A stretch of DNA of 35,187 nt from assembly GCA_016463095.1 (NCBI GenBank), contig JAEMSA010000015.1, positions 1 to 35,187 of the forward strand, in the 5' to 3' direction. This document shows, piece by piece, positions 1 through 8,859 of this stretch (the first letter of the stretch is position 1; each line of letters begins with the position of its first letter). The translations under genes were made by a program, and so were the position numbers. The notes beneath the pieces are model-generated. The model was not told the origin of the DNA. It made no database searches and saw only the letters and a list, made by a program, of their open reading frames with translations. Source of the stretch: Candidatus Nanopelagicales bacterium (GTDB taxonomy: Bacteria > Actinomycetota > Actinomycetes > S36-B12 > UBA5976).

Positions 1-2
1 CA

Positions 3-2063
3 ATGCAAGCAGGAGCTGGTTGGTTGGGTTGGGTAGTTGCTTCACCAATTGTTGGGTTAACAAATGGGATTATTGCAACCTTGTTACTAATTTTGTTTGG
101 ATTCTTTGGAACTTTAATTACTACCAAAACTCCTGTTACTACGGTAGGTGAAAAGGTTAGAAACCTGATGGGTTTTATTTCCTTTAAACGTAACAAGAAT
201 GATGATTCAGAACTTGATGACTTAGAACAAGAATTAGATATGTTAACTTCTTCTGATTACGAAGAAGAACTAGAAGAAGAATATATTGATGAGATTTATC
301 AAGAAGAGGAAGAACTAGTTAAAAAGGGAAATGTTTTAACCAGATGGTTAGGTCGCTGGTCTAGCAAAGATGAAATAGTAGAAGATGATGAACTATTAGT
401 TGACGATATTCCATTTGCTGCCTCCCCAGTAATCACAGATCATGTTCAAGGACTTGAAATTGATTCAACTCAACCAATACCAATTATTTCATCCCTGGAT
501 TCGACTCAACCTATTCAAATCGTCAAAGATAATGTGGTGCAATTAAAACCAACGCTTAAACCTGTTGCTAAACAAATGGCTTTCAAAGCTGTGAAGAATT
601 ACAAACTTCCACCTGCCTCAAGCCTGAAACCAGGACCTATTCCTAAAACTAGAAGCAAAATTAATGATGGTGTTGTTGACTCATTAACTAAAGTTTTCTC
701 CCAATTTGATATTGATGCCACTGTGTCAGGTTTTTCACGCGGCCCAACTGTGACCAGATACGAAGTTGAACTTGGTCCGGCAGTAAAAGTTGAAAGAGTA
801 ACTGCTTTAAGTAAGAACATTGCTTACGCTGTAGCAAGTGCGGATGTAAGAATTTTGTCACCAATTCCCGGAAAATCAGCTATCGGTATAGAAATTCCTA
901 ACCAAGATCGTGAATTAGTGGCGTTATCTGATTTATTGAATTCCCCAGTTGCATCTGAAGAAAAACATCCCTTGATTGTTGGTTTAGGAAAAGATGTGGA
1001 AGGTTCAGTAATTTGTGCGAACTTGGCAAAGATGCCCCACATTTTGGTGGCAGGTGCCACCGGTGCTGGAAAATCTTCTTGTATTAATGCTTTAGTTACT
1101 TCAATCTTGATGCGCTCAACACCTGATGAAGCAAAACTTATTTTGATTGACCCTAAACGTGTTGAACTGGCAGCTTATGCCGGTGTTCCTCATTTAATTA
1201 CTCCGATTGTGACAAACCCTAAGAAAGCAGCTGAAGTTTTGCAATGGGTTGTTAAAGAAATGGAAGTTAGATACGACGCACTGCATGCACACGGGTTTAG
1301 ACACATTGATGATTACAACAAAGCAGTTAAAGCTGGGAAAGTTAATTCAATTGGGGACAAACCAAATCCTGAACCTTATCCATACATATTGGTAGTGGTT
1401 GACGAATTAGCAGATCTTATGATGGTGGCGCCAAGAGATGTAGAAGATGCCATTGTTCGAATCACCCAACTTGCTCGTGCTGCAGGAATTCATTTAGTAA
1501 TTGCCACACAACGACCAAGTGTTGATGTGGTAACTGGTTTGATAAAAGCAAATGTGCCCAGTCGTCTAGCTTTTGCTACCGCAAGTTTGGCTGACTCCAG
1601 AGTTATTTTGGATCAACCAGGAGCTGAAAAATTAGTTGGTCAAGGAGATGGGTTGTTCTTACCAATGGGTGCTTCTAAACCGACCAGAATTCAAGGAGCT
1701 TTTATTTCGGAAACTGAAATAAGAGCAATTGTTTCTCATTGGACTAATCAAGCAGCACCTGAATATCGTGATGATGTTTTGCATGTGAATCCAACTAGAA
1801 CGAGTGTAGAAAATGATATTGGTGATGATCTTGATTTATTACTTTCAGCTGCAGAGTTAGTGGTTTCCACCCAACTTGGATCGACTTCAATGTTGCAAAG
1901 AAAACTTCGAGTTGGATTTGCCAAAGCGGGCAGATTAATTGATTTGATGGAAGATCGAGGCATCGTTGGTCCAAGTGAAGGATCAAAGGCACGGGAAGTT
2001 TTAGTGAAACCAGAGGAATTAATTCAGACCTTAACCTCTCTACGGGGAGAAGTTAACGCTTAA
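3..2063 (+). CDS. ftsK: DNA translocase FtsK (5'-truncated by window edge)
   Basis: Septal double-stranded DNA pump that segregates chromosome termini during division. The visible part opens with hydrophobic membrane segments (about residues 1-42 of this frame) typical of the end of the FtsK N-terminal membrane domain, so the real start lies upstream of the window. An acidic linker follows (about 65-200), then the RecA-like motor: Walker A GATGAGKS at 351-358 and Walker [11 protein letters not shown] with Asp467. Near the C-terminus (about 610-680) is the winged-helix gamma domain ([19 protein letters not shown]), which reads polar KOPS-type sequences. Length and domain order are normal for the family. 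Only how much is missing upstream is uncertain. Confidence 0.96.
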   Translation: MQAGAGWLGWVVASPIVGLTNGIIATLLLILFGFFGTLITTKTPVTTVGEKVRNLMGFISFKRNKNDDSELDDLEQELDMLTSSDYEEELEEEYIDEIYQEEEELVKKGNVLTRWLGRWSSKDEIVEDDELLVDDIPFAASPVITDHVQGLEIDSTQPIPIISSLDSTQPIQIVKDNVVQLKPTLKPVAKQMAFKAVKNYKLPPASSLKPGPIPKTRSKINDGVVDSLTKVFSQFDIDATVSGFSRGPTVTRYEVELGPAVKVERVTALSKNIAYAVASADVRILSPIPGKSAIGIEIPNQDRELVALSDLLNSPVASEEKHPLIVGLGKDVEGSVICANLAKMPHILVAGATGAGKSSCINALVTSILMRSTPDEAKLILIDPKRVELAAYAGVPHLITPIVTNPKKAAEVLQWVVKEMEVRYDALHAHGFRHIDDYNKAVKAGKVNSIGDKPNPEPYPYILVVVDELADLMMVAPRDVEDAIVRITQLARAAGIHLVIATQRPSVDVVTGLIKANVPSRLAFATASLADSRVILDQPGAEKLVGQGDGLFLPMGASKPTRIQGAFISETEIRAIVSHWTNQAAPEYRDDVLHVNPTRTSVENDIGDDLDLLLSAAELVVSTQLGSTSMLQRKLRVGFAKAGRLIDLMEDRGIVGPSEGSKAREVLVKPEELIQTLTSLRGEVNA

Positions 2064-2074
2064 TTCATCTCCCA

Positions 2075-2142
2075 GGCTTGAAATTGCCTTGGATTTGCCC
2101 CTAGATTTGCTCACGCTAGTAACTTCTGTCCCATTTCAAGCC
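2075..2142. repeat. 10-bp perfect inverted repeat between ftsK and rodZ-like gene
   Basis: GGCTTGAAAT at 2075-2084 is exactly complementary to ATTTCAAGCC at 2133-2142, separated by 48 nt. It lies in the 130-bp spacer ahead of the RodZ-like gene. It could be a leader stem or an operator pair; the sequence does not distinguish them. There is no T-tract after the right arm, so it is not a canonical terminator. Confidence 0.45.
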
Positions 2143-2193
2143 CCTCTGAGCATGAGTGATAGCGTTGAGACAGTCTTATAGGAAAGGTTTTTG

Positions 2194-3012
2194 ATGCAAG
2201 ATTCTGTAGGTAGCCGTTTACGTTATGCGCGTGAGGCTAAAGGACTATCAATATCTGAAATGAGTGCTCAAGTTCGAGTGCGTGAAGTTTTGTTAAAACA
2301 TATTGAAAAAGATGAATTCGATAAAGTTGGGGCAGATGTTTATGTTCGTGGTCACATTCGTGCCATGGCCCAAGTTTTGGATTTAAGCTCAGATGAATTA
2401 ATGGCACTTTATCCCGTTTCGGGAACTGGTGATTCCCCTTTAGCTGAACCGGTGCTTGCACCGGACACCCAAGTATTAGAAATTGCTTCGGGCTTTGTTA
2501 AACAAAAAAGTGATTCGCAATCACTTAGTGCAAGTTTTTATAAACCACTAGAAAACTTTCGTTCCAAATCAAGTAGCAACTGGACTTTGTTGATGGCTTC
2601 CACCCTGGGAATCATCACAGTCATTGCCATTGGATCAGTAGTGGTGTCAGCTCTTCAAACCCCACAACAAGTTGTGGTTAAAGAAACAGCGCAACCCACC
2701 CCAACTCCAGTTAACACAAAAGCAGCCCAAGATCTAACAGCTAATGTTCCTGCTCCAGGTGTTGAAGTTTTATTAAAAGCTGACGGAAATAGCAGTTGGG
2801 TGAGAGCAACAGATCTAAACGATGTGGAACTTTTTGAAGGCATAATCAAAGTAGGTCAAGAGCAAAGAGTGGGCAGCACTGAAGGTGTGAAACTTCTGTT
2901 AGGAAACGCTGGTGCCATTAACTTGACTGTGAATGGTCAAACTTTAGGAAAAGCAGGTGGCAGCGGAGAAGTTGTCAGAGTTGAATTTGGACCAGAAGGC
3001 CCAGTTCAGTAA
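2194..3012 (+). CDS. RodZ-like helix-turn-helix membrane protein
   Basis: Bitopic membrane protein of the RodZ type, which couples cytoskeleton or peptidoglycan machinery to cell shape. An N-terminal Xre-type HTH_25 domain (about residues 6-70; LRYAREAKGLSISEMS) is followed by a linker, one transmembrane helix (about 130-152, WTLLMASTLGIITVIAIGS) and a C-terminal extracytoplasmic beta domain of the DUF4115 type (about 190-270). I chose ATG 2194 because GGAAAGG at 2181-2187 is well spaced from it; the TTG at 2191 is one codon upstream. It lies between ftsK and rimO as in many actinobacteria. Function in shape control is inferred from the family; rod-shape genes are not in the window. Confidence 0.85.
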   Translation: MQDSVGSRLRYAREAKGLSISEMSAQVRVREVLLKHIEKDEFDKVGADVYVRGHIRAMAQVLDLSSDELMALYPVSGTGDSPLAEPVLAPDTQVLEIASGFVKQKSDSQSLSASFYKPLENFRSKSSSNWTLLMASTLGIITVIAIGSVVVSALQTPQQVVVKETAQPTPTPVNTKAAQDLTANVPAPGVEVLLKADGNSSWVRATDLNDVELFEGIIKVGQEQRVGSTEGVKLLLGNAGAINLTVNGQTLGKAGGSGEVVRVEFGPEGPVQ

Positions 3013-3021
3013 ATACTTATG

Positions 3022-3050
3022 GGGCTTTCATACCTGGCGGTATTGCCCCT
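3022..3050 (+). other. stem-loop between rodZ-like gene and rimO
   Basis: GGGGC 3022-3026 pairs with GCCCC 3046-3050, and inside it ATACC 3031-3035 pairs with GGTAT 3040-3044. This gives an interrupted hairpin in the 65-bp spacer. The right arm is followed by TAAAGCAA rather than a U-tract, so termination would be weak. It may be an attenuator or processing stem. Confidence 0.45.
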
Positions 3051-3077
3051 AAAGCAATTTCTTAGGCTGTATTCATA

Positions 3078-4454
3078 ATGTCAACTCGTGTAGCAATTGT
3101 TACTTTGGGATGTGCTCGCAATGAAGTTGATAGTGAAGAGTTAGCTGCTCGTTTATCTAAAGATGGTATTGAATTAGTAACTGAACCAAGTCAAGCTGAT
3201 GCAGTTTTTGTTAACACTTGTGGATTTATTGAAGCAGCCAAGAAAGACAGTATTGATACTCTTTTAGCTGCCAATGATTTAAAACAAAACAGCAATGTTA
3301 AAGCAGTTTTAGCTGTTGGATGCATGGCCGAGCGTTACGGAAACGAATTAGAAAAAGCTTTACCTGAAGCAGATGCCATTTTAGGTTTTGATGATTATGA
3401 AAACATCACCGCAAAATTAAACGAAGTGTTAAGTGGCAATAGGCCAGCTGCCCCAATTCCACAAGATCGAAGATTGTTGTTACCAATTTCGCCTACGGCG
3501 CGAAGTGAAAAAAAGATAGCTCAACCACTTAATCGATTTAGGTTAGACGATAAACCCAGTGCTCCGTTAAAACTTGCTTCTGGTTGTGATCGAAGATGCA
3601 CATTTTGTGCAATCCCTAGATTCAGAGGTTCATATCTTTCACGAAGACCAGCTGAAATATTAGAAGAAGCAGCCTGGTTAGGTCAAAATGGGGTTAAAGA
3701 ATTATTTTTAGTCAGTGAAAACACAACCAGCTATGGCAAAGATTTAGGTGATATTCGGTTACTGGAAACATTATTACCCGAAATTGCCAAAATTGATTCC
3801 CTTGATTGGATCAGATTGTCATATCTGCAACCAGCAGAAATGAGACCTTCACTAGTTGAAGCTATTGCTCGGACTGAAAAAGTTGTGCCATATTTTGATT
3901 TATCTTTCCAACATGCTCATCCAGATGTTTTAAGAAGAATGAAAAGATTTGGGGGCACCAAAGACTTTTTAACTTTAATTAATAACATCAGAAAAATAAG
4001 TCCCGAAGCAGGAATTAGAAGTAATTTCATTGTTGGTTTCCCGGGGGAAACACAAAGTGAATATGAGGAAATTAAGAATTTTCTGGAGCAAGCAGAATTA
4101 GACGCCATCGGCATCTTTGGTTACTCAGTTGAAGATGGCACAGAAGCTGCAGGGTTTAAAGATGGATTAGATCAAGAATTGATTGATGAACGAGTCTATA
4201 ATCTTAATTCAATTGCTGAAGAACTGATGTCTCAAAGAGCGCAAGGCAGAATTAATAACGATGTTGAAGTATTAGTTGAAGCAAATGATGAAGATGGTGT
4301 AATTGGTCGCATCAGGCAGCAAGGACCTGAAGTTGACGGCATAACTACCATCTTGAACAGCAACGCAAGTGTGGGTGATTTAGTTAAAGCAGTAGTTGTA
4401 GGTAGCGTAGGAGCAGACCTGGAGGTGATGACAAAATCGAGCGCCCAGTCTTAA
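3078..4454 (+). CDS. rimO: ribosomal protein S12 methylthiotransferase RimO
   Basis: Radical-SAM methylthiotransferase that thiomethylates the conserved Asp of ribosomal protein S12. The N-terminal MTTase domain begins VAIVTLGCARNEVDSE, the RimO form of the UPF0004 motif, as opposed to TFGCQMN in MiaB. The radical-SAM cluster is CDRRCTFC at Cys170, Cys174 and Cys177, and a TRAM domain closes the protein (about 390-455). The length of 458 residues is normal. A TAGGCT hexamer at 3063-3068 about 10 bp before the ATG, with no good Shine-Dalgarno site, allows a leaderless transcript. pgsA follows 8 bp after the stop. Confidence 0.95.
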   Translation: MSTRVAIVTLGCARNEVDSEELAARLSKDGIELVTEPSQADAVFVNTCGFIEAAKKDSIDTLLAANDLKQNSNVKAVLAVGCMAERYGNELEKALPEADAILGFDDYENITAKLNEVLSGNRPAAPIPQDRRLLLPISPTARSEKKIAQPLNRFRLDDKPSAPLKLASGCDRRCTFCAIPRFRGSYLSRRPAEILEEAAWLGQNGVKELFLVSENTTSYGKDLGDIRLLETLLPEIAKIDSLDWIRLSYLQPAEMRPSLVEAIARTEKVVPYFDLSFQHAHPDVLRRMKRFGGTKDFLTLINNIRKISPEAGIRSNFIVGFPGETQSEYEEIKNFLEQAELDAIGIFGYSVEDGTEAAGFKDGLDQELIDERVYNLNSIAEELMSQRAQGRINNDVEVLVEANDEDGVIGRIRQQGPEVDGITTILNSNASVGDLVKAVVVGSVGADLEVMTKSSAQS

Positions 4455-4462
4455 AACCTGCT

Positions 4463-5044
4463 GTGCCAGATCGGGTTGCCGATCCTATTTCAGCGGTTAG
4501 TGCAATTAACATTCCTAATTTTCTAACCACCATAAGAATATTGGTGGTGCCAGTGCTGGCTTGGCTTTTGTTCAAAGATGATGCAGCAACTGATTCCAAC
4601 CGTATTATTGCTGGTTCTCTTTTTATTGTGGCAGCTTTAACAGATATTGCAGATGGAACAATTGCCCGCAGGTGGGATTTGATCACGAACTTTGGAAAAA
4701 TATTTGACCCTATTGCTGACAAAGCATTAATAGGGGTGGCCCTGATTGGGTTGTCTTATCTAAATTTGTTGGACTGGTGGTTTACCTGGGTAATTTTAGC
4801 TAGAGAATTATTTGTTACTTTCTTAAGATTTTGGGTTATCAATAAAGGAGTTATTCCTGCCAGTCGTGGTGGGAAGGCTAAAACCATTATGCAAACTGTG
4901 GCGATCAGTTTTTATCTATTACCTTTATCTTCTGCGCTGAGTGTTTTAGCCGAAATTTTTATGTATATTGCAGTTTTCTTAACTTTAGCTACCGCCGTTG
5001 ATTACATTATGAAAGCAATCATGACAGACAGAGATGAAAATTAA
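4463..5044 (+). CDS. pgsA: CDP-diacylglycerol--glycerol-3-phosphate phosphatidyltransferase
   Basis: Membrane enzyme making phosphatidylglycerophosphate from CDP-diacylglycerol and glycerol-3-phosphate, the committed step to phosphatidylglycerol and cardiolipin. The CDP-alcohol phosphotransferase signature DG-x2-AR-x8-G-x3-D-x3-D is complete (DGTIARRWD...FGKIFDPIAD, about residues 65-87), with several hydrophobic helices around it and GGKAKT on the following loop. GTG 4463 is the only standard start in this frame downstream of an in-frame stop at 4403, and no clear ribosome-binding site precedes it, so translation is probably coupled to rimO. It forms a tight unit with the CinA-like gene. Confidence 0.92.
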   Translation: MPDRVADPISAVSAINIPNFLTTIRILVVPVLAWLLFKDDAATDSNRIIAGSLFIVAALTDIADGTIARRWDLITNFGKIFDPIADKALIGVALIGLSYLNLLDWWFTWVILARELFVTFLRFWVINKGVIPASRGGKAKTIMQTVAISFYLLPLSSALSVLAEIFMYIAVFLTLATAVDYIMKAIMTDRDEN

Positions 5045-5046
5045 AG

Positions 5047-5517
5047 TTGGTAAACGATTTAGCATATGAGCTTATCCAAAAACTTGGTCAACGGCATTTA
5101 ACTATTTCGGTGGCCGAATCTTTAACTGGTGGATTAGTTGCTGCGAGTTTAACCCAGATTCCCGGAGCATCAGCTGTGTTCAAAGGTGGAATCATTGCTT
5201 ATGGCGATGAAATCAAACAACAAGTTTTAAAGGTTGATCCTGCTTTAATCACTAAATTCACCAGCATTTCTGATCCAGTAGCACAAAGTATGGCTACAAA
5301 TGTTAGAGAAATAATGAATACCGATATCGGTATTGCCACCACAGGTGTGGCTGGACCAGATAAAAGTGATGGTTTTGCTCCAGGAATAGTATTTGTGGCC
5401 ATTTCGATAGGTGACCACAAGATATGCCAAAAATTAGAATTGGTGGGGGACAGAACACAAATTCGTGACCAAAGTGTTAGCGAATTATTTAAACTAACCT
5501 TGAGCCAACTGGTGTGA
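5047..5517 (+). CDS. stand-alone CinA C-terminal domain, nicotinamide-nucleotide amidase type (PncC)
   Basis: Short CinA protein (156 aa) containing only the amidase domain, which deamidates NMN to nicotinate mononucleotide in the PncC family. Family landmarks visible are ISVAESLTGGLVAASLT (about 19-35), GASAVFKGGIIAYGDEIK (about 38-55) and the glycine-rich TTGVAGPDKSDG (about 97-108). The N-terminal COG1058 domain of full-length CinA is absent. The start is a TTG two bases after the pgsA stop, indicating translational coupling. Position between pgsA and clgR is the usual actinobacterial arrangement. The role in NAD recycling is family knowledge; no other NAD genes are in the window. Confidence 0.9.
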   Translation: MVNDLAYELIQKLGQRHLTISVAESLTGGLVAASLTQIPGASAVFKGGIIAYGDEIKQQVLKVDPALITKFTSISDPVAQSMATNVREIMNTDIGIATTGVAGPDKSDGFAPGIVFVAISIGDHKICQKLELVGDRTQIRDQSVSELFKLTLSQLV

Positions 5518-5545
5518 ATATCAGGGCAAAGAGTCCAGGATGGGC

Positions 5546-5551
5546 TAAAAT
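5546..5551 (+). promoter_or_regulatory. candidate -10 element for leaderless clgR transcript
   Basis: TAAAAT at 5546-5551 lies 6 bp before the clgR ATG at 5558. A start site about 7 bp downstream would fall on or next to the ATG, giving a leaderless mRNA, a common actinobacterial arrangement. No convincing -35 box is visible and no Shine-Dalgarno site precedes the gene. Confidence 0.5.
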
Positions 5552-5557
5552 AGAGCA

Positions 5558-5854
5558 ATGATTGTTTTAAGAAAAGTGATGGGCGATCAATTGCGCCAGC
5601 ATCGCAATGCGCAGAAAAGATCTTTAAGAGACATCTCTAAAAGTGCCAGAGTTTCTTTGGGTTATTTAAGCGAAGTTGAACGAGGACAAAAAGAGCCATC
5701 ATCAGAGTTGTTAGGTGCAATATGTGGTGCGCTTAACTTACCGTTATCAAAATTAATGTTTGATGTCACCAAAGCTGTTGCTCATATTGAAAATAAACCA
5801 GCTGGTGTCACAGTGCTTCCAATTGTTAAAAAATCTGATTCAGCTGCTGCTTAG
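5558..5854 (+). CDS. clgR: ClgR-like Xre-family transcriptional regulator
   Basis: Small DNA-binding activator. In actinobacteria ClgR turns on clp protease and some DNA-repair genes under proteotoxic stress and is itself degraded by ClpP. The HTH spans about residues 8-66 (LRQHRNAQKRSLRDIS, then VSLGYLSEVERGQKEPSSE), the characteristic ClgR core. The tail ends SDSAAA, a short Ala-rich C-terminus of the kind recognised by Clp; that reading is inference. It follows the cinA-like gene, as in mycobacteria and streptomycetes. Its stop overlaps the stop of the convergent CrtO-like gene by 3 bases within a 4-bp shared end. Confidence 0.87.
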   Translation: MIVLRKVMGDQLRQHRNAQKRSLRDISKSARVSLGYLSEVERGQKEPSSELLGAICGALNLPLSKLMFDVTKAVAHIENKPAGVTVLPIVKKSDSAAA

Positions 5855-6318
5855 TTTTTATTTAATAAAACTTTAATTAATCTAGCCCGGTTGTATCTTT
5901 GAATCAATAAACATGGAAAATTAACAACATGAGCAAAAACAATATTAAACACAATTGCCCATAAAGGATTAAAAATTATGGTGATCAACCATCCAGCTGT
6001 CATAAACCAGTGAGCTAATTCGGCTCTTCTTGTTTCTTTGATAAATATTTCAAGTTGAGCAGATTGACCATGGCTAACACTTCTTTTTTGAAAACCCCCA
6101 CCAAAAAAGCCTCCCAGTTCAGGAACTTTGTCTTTCCATTTATCTATTTTTAGGTATTTTCTAAACCATGTTCCATCTTTTTCAAAATCAAATAATCTCG
6201 TGAAAAGATAATCTTTTTCCAGGAAACCATCACCTAATTTGGAGACAAGATAACCAATGAAGTAAAACCAAAAAATCCAAGTTCCCACGTTTAACACAAC
6301 GAATTTTAATGATTCCAT
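5851..6318 (-). CDS. CrtO-like glycosyl-carotenoid acyltransferase family protein
   Basis: 155-aa membrane protein resembling the short acyltransferase family of staphyloxanthin synthesis (glycosyl-4,4'-diaponeurosporenoate acyltransferase, CrtO). Visible are an N-terminal hydrophobic helix (about 5-27), a conserved-looking central block KIDKWKDKVPELGGFF (about 77-92), ETRRAELAHW (about 113-122) and two further hydrophobic stretches (about 120-150). Its ATG overlaps the TAA of the upstream glycosyltransferase by one base, so the two are translationally coupled, which supports a shared pathway. No carotenoid backbone genes are present here, so the acceptor lipid is unknown. It could instead acylate another glycolipid. 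Confidence 0.6.
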   Translation of the reverse strand: MESLKFVVLNVGTWIFWFYFIGYLVSKLGDGFLEKDYLFTRLFDFEKDGTWFRKYLKIDKWKDKVPELGGFFGGGFQKRSVSHGQSAQLEIFIKETRRAELAHWFMTAGWLITIIFNPLWAIVFNIVFAHVVNFPCLLIQRYNRARLIKVLLNKN

Positions 6319-7406
6319 TATTTTAATCCTGCTTTGGCATCAAGTAACCTATCTTTCCAAATCACTTTGCCTTTCCAAGTCAAAGTGACCGAATAAAAGA
6401 AGACTATTAAGAAATAAAGAATCATCAACGGATAAAACAATAAATAGAAATTAAAGTTACCCAGTTTTCTACTAAACCACCAAAATTGAACACCAAAACC
6501 AATAGTTAAAATATATTGATACATTGAAGGAGTTATTCCCGTTTGGGACCAGGCGATATAAGCAAAAGGTAACTCCCAGGCAGCTGCCACTAATCCACTA
6601 AACCAAGTAAAGAGAAGTAAGAATCTTGTTTTACTAATACCTACAGATCCGGCAGCCATATTTTTGGTAAAACCTTGAGTTAGAGATTTAAGACCAGCTG
6701 GATACATTTGAAACGAAACATCGTTGGCGCCAATAAAAGTATTTACCGCAAGATTATTTTTCTTAAAGAGTAAACCCAGCGCTCTATCTTCTAATAGTTG
6801 ACTCTTAACCTCACTCATTCCTCCAACTTTTTCTAGGTCTGATCGTTTAAGCATCATCACAGGTCCAAAGGCTAAACCATTTTTTTCACCTAAGCGTGCC
6901 CCGATTGCACCAATGAGGTTAAAGACACTGGCGAAACGTTCGTAAAAAGATTTCATTTGGTGAAAAGGTTGCACTGAAACAAGACCACCATATTGATTCA
7001 AGGTATAAATCAGTTTGCCTATTAATTCAGGTTTTGGGTTGGTATCAGCATCAAGGAAAAGCAATATTGGTGATTTAGTGTAAGAGATGCCTTGTTGTAA
7101 GGCGTAGGTTTTACCAGTCCAATCTTGCGGAAGCGCTGTTCCGGTTAAGACCACAGCACCGCTTGCTGAAGCTAATTCAGAAGTTTTATCTGAGGAATGA
7201 TCATCAACAACAACTATTTCAGTTGGTTTAATAGTGGAATTTTTCAATGCAGTAAGTAGAACTGATATGTTTTTTTCTTCGTTACGGGCAGGAATGATCA
7301 CCGCAATTTCAGCTGTCGTGGTGTTTTTAGGCAGGCTGGTTAATTTAGGTTGAATAAACCAACCCAGCACCCAGCGAAGCAATAAGGTAAAACCGTAGAA
7401 ATCCAT
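6318..7406 (-). CDS. family 2 glycosyltransferase, CrtQ-like
   Basis: Membrane-bound GT-A fold glycosyltransferase (362 aa). The nucleotide-sugar domain starts at IAVIIPARNEEKNIS (about residues 34-48). The DxD-type motif is LFLDADTNP (about 115-123), and the downstream acidic pair is LLEDRALG (about 203-210). Three or more C-terminal hydrophobic helices (about 255-345) anchor it. This architecture matches CrtQ, which glucosylates diaponeurosporenoate, and the next gene is a CrtO-like acyltransferase, as in staphylococcal carotenoid clusters. Known: GT2 enzymes share this motif set. Inferred: the product is an acylated glycolipid or glycocarotenoid. It diverges from the DUF3046-recA unit across a 50-bp spacer. 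Confidence 0.75.
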   Translation of the reverse strand: MDFYGFTLLLRWVLGWFIQPKLTSLPKNTTTAEIAVIIPARNEEKNISVLLTALKNSTIKPTEIVVVDDHSSDKTSELASASGAVVLTGTALPQDWTGKTYALQQGISYTKSPILLFLDADTNPKPELIGKLIYTLNQYGGLVSVQPFHQMKSFYERFASVFNLIGAIGARLGEKNGLAFGPVMMLKRSDLEKVGGMSEVKSQLLEDRALGLLFKKNNLAVNTFIGANDVSFQMYPAGLKSLTQGFTKNMAAGSVGISKTRFLLLFTWFSGLVAAAWELPFAYIAWSQTGITPSMYQYILTIGFGVQFWWFSRKLGNFNFYLLFYPLMILYFLIVFFYSVTLTWKGKVIWKDRLLDAKAGLK

Positions 7407-7456
7407 GTTGAATGTAAGTCTTTCAGTAGCGATATACGTCTAAATTAGGCAGTGTT

Positions 7457-7651
7457 ATGTGGATTACCGAATTAAGACGCCGACTCAGAGAACACTTTGG
7501 GGAAGAGTACGCAGCTTCCTGGGCTAAGGATTTTGTGCTACCCGAACTGGGTGGGGTAAGTGTTGATGAAGCCCTAAAGCTGGGGTTTGATGCCCAAACC
7601 GTGTGGAAAGCGGTCGTAGATAACCAGGGTTTGGCACCCAAAGGTTATTAA
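7457..7651 (+). CDS. DUF3046 family protein
   Basis: 64-aa protein of the DUF3046 family, which sits immediately upstream of recA throughout actinobacteria. Diagnostic sequence runs from LRRRLREHFGEEYAASW through LGGVSVDEALKLGFD to VWKAVVDNQGLAPKG. No enzymatic motif is present and the function is unknown. No good Shine-Dalgarno site precedes the ATG; a TAAATT hexamer at 7441-7446 is compatible with a start site within a few bases of it. Its strict association with recA suggests a DNA-repair or regulatory link, but that is only context. Confidence 0.9.
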   Translation: MWITELRRRLREHFGEEYAASWAKDFVLPELGGVSVDEALKLGFDAQTVWKAVVDNQGLAPKGY

Positions 7652-7670
7652 ACGGCGTGTCTGCTATTCT

Positions 7671-7686
7671 TCGAACACCTGTTCGA
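7671..7686. promoter_or_regulatory. LexA-binding SOS box upstream of recA
   Basis: TCGAACACCTGTTCGA is a perfect match to the actinobacterial SOS box (TCGAAC-N4-GTTCGA) with fully palindromic arms. It sits 120 bp upstream of the recA ATG. TAATGT at 7688-7693 directly follows and could be the -10 element, which LexA would then occlude. It predicts DNA-damage induction of recA-recX. No lexA gene is in the window. Confidence 0.93.
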
Positions 7687-7805
7687 GTAATGTCCACAGG
7701 TAAGAGATGTCCCCAACCTCTAACCAGGTCCCGGGCAAATGTCAGTGCTAACACCTACCTTAGGTAAAGCAGCACAGATAACAGGACCAAAAGAAAGGGT
7801 CACAA

Positions 7806-8855
7806 ATGGCAACAGCGGCAAATGACCGAGATAAAGCATTAGAAGCAGCCTTATCTCAAATCGATCGTCAATTCGGACGCGGATCAGTTATGCGTATGGG
7901 TCAAGAAGATCGTCCACCAGCAGAAGTAATTCCTACTGGTTCAATCGCACTAGATATCGCTTTAGGTATTGGTGGTTTACCAAGAGGTCGTGTTGTAGAA
8001 ATTTATGGACCAGAATCAAGCGGTAAAACCACAGTTGCACTGCACGCAATTGCTAATGCTCAAAGAGCTGGCGGAATTGCTGCATTTATCGATGCTGAAC
8101 ATGCACTCGATCCAGATTACGCTCAAAAACTTGGCGTTGATATTGACGCATTACTAGTAAGCCAACCAGATACTGGTGAACAAGCTTTAGAAATTGCTGA
8201 CATGTTAGTTCGCTCCGGTGCGCTAAGTGTTGTAGTAATTGACTCGGTAGCAGCACTTGTGCCTAGAGCTGAAATTGAAGGCGAAATGGGCGACAGTCAC
8301 ATGGGTCTACAAGCTCGATTAATGAGCCAGGCTTTAAGAAAAATGACTGGTGCTTTAGCTAACTCAAACACCACCGCAATTTTTATCAATCAGTTAAGAG
8401 AAAAAATTGGTGTGATGTTTGGTTCCCCTGAAACCACCACAGGTGGAAAAGCATTGAAGTTTTATTCTTCAGTGCGTTTAGATGTGCGTCGTATTGAAAC
8501 ATTAAAAGATGGCACAGATGCTGTGGGTAACAGAACCAGAGTCAAAGTTGTGAAAAACAAAATGGCTCCACCGTTCAAACAAGCAGAATTTGACATCATT
8601 TTCGGTGAAGGAATTTCTCGTGAGGGAAGCCTAATCGATATGGGTGTGGAACATGAAATTGTGAAGAAGAGTGGATCATGGTTTACCTACGAAGGCGACC
8701 AATTAGGTCAAGGTAAAGAAAATGCTCGCACCTTCTTAAAAGATAACCCTGATTTGGCTAACGAAATTGAACGCCGCATCAAAGAAGTTTTTGCTCTTAA
8801 CAAAACTGTTGAGAAGCCAGAAGCTGATGTTGTGCCAATTGCAGCAGCCGAATAA
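7806..8855 (+). CDS. recA: recombinase RecA
   Basis: ATP-dependent strand-exchange protein and LexA coprotease. Walker [10 protein letters not shown] is at 68-76, followed by the family blocks [10 protein letters not shown] (about 94-103), [19 protein letters not shown] and the L2/ATP-sensing segment [21 protein letters not shown]. The length of 349 residues is standard. GAAAGGG at 7793-7799 is a good ribosome-binding site for the ATG. The SOS box upstream gives its regulation. recX follows after 4 bp, so the two are cotranscribed unless the recX hairpin interferes. No intein is present, unlike the M. tuberculosis gene. Confidence 0.99.
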   Translation: MATAANDRDKALEAALSQIDRQFGRGSVMRMGQEDRPPAEVIPTGSIALDIALGIGGLPRGRVVEIYGPESSGKTTVALHAIANAQRAGGIAAFIDAEHALDPDYAQKLGVDIDALLVSQPDTGEQALEIADMLVRSGALSVVVIDSVAALVPRAEIEGEMGDSHMGLQARLMSQALRKMTGALANSNTTAIFINQLREKIGVMFGSPETTTGGKALKFYSSVRLDVRRIETLKDGTDAVGNRTRVKVVKNKMAPPFKQAEFDIIFGEGISREGSLIDMGVEHEIVKKSGSWFTYEGDQLGQGKENARTFLKDNPDLANEIERRIKEVFALNKTVEKPEADVVPIAAAE

Positions 8856-8859
8856 TTAA

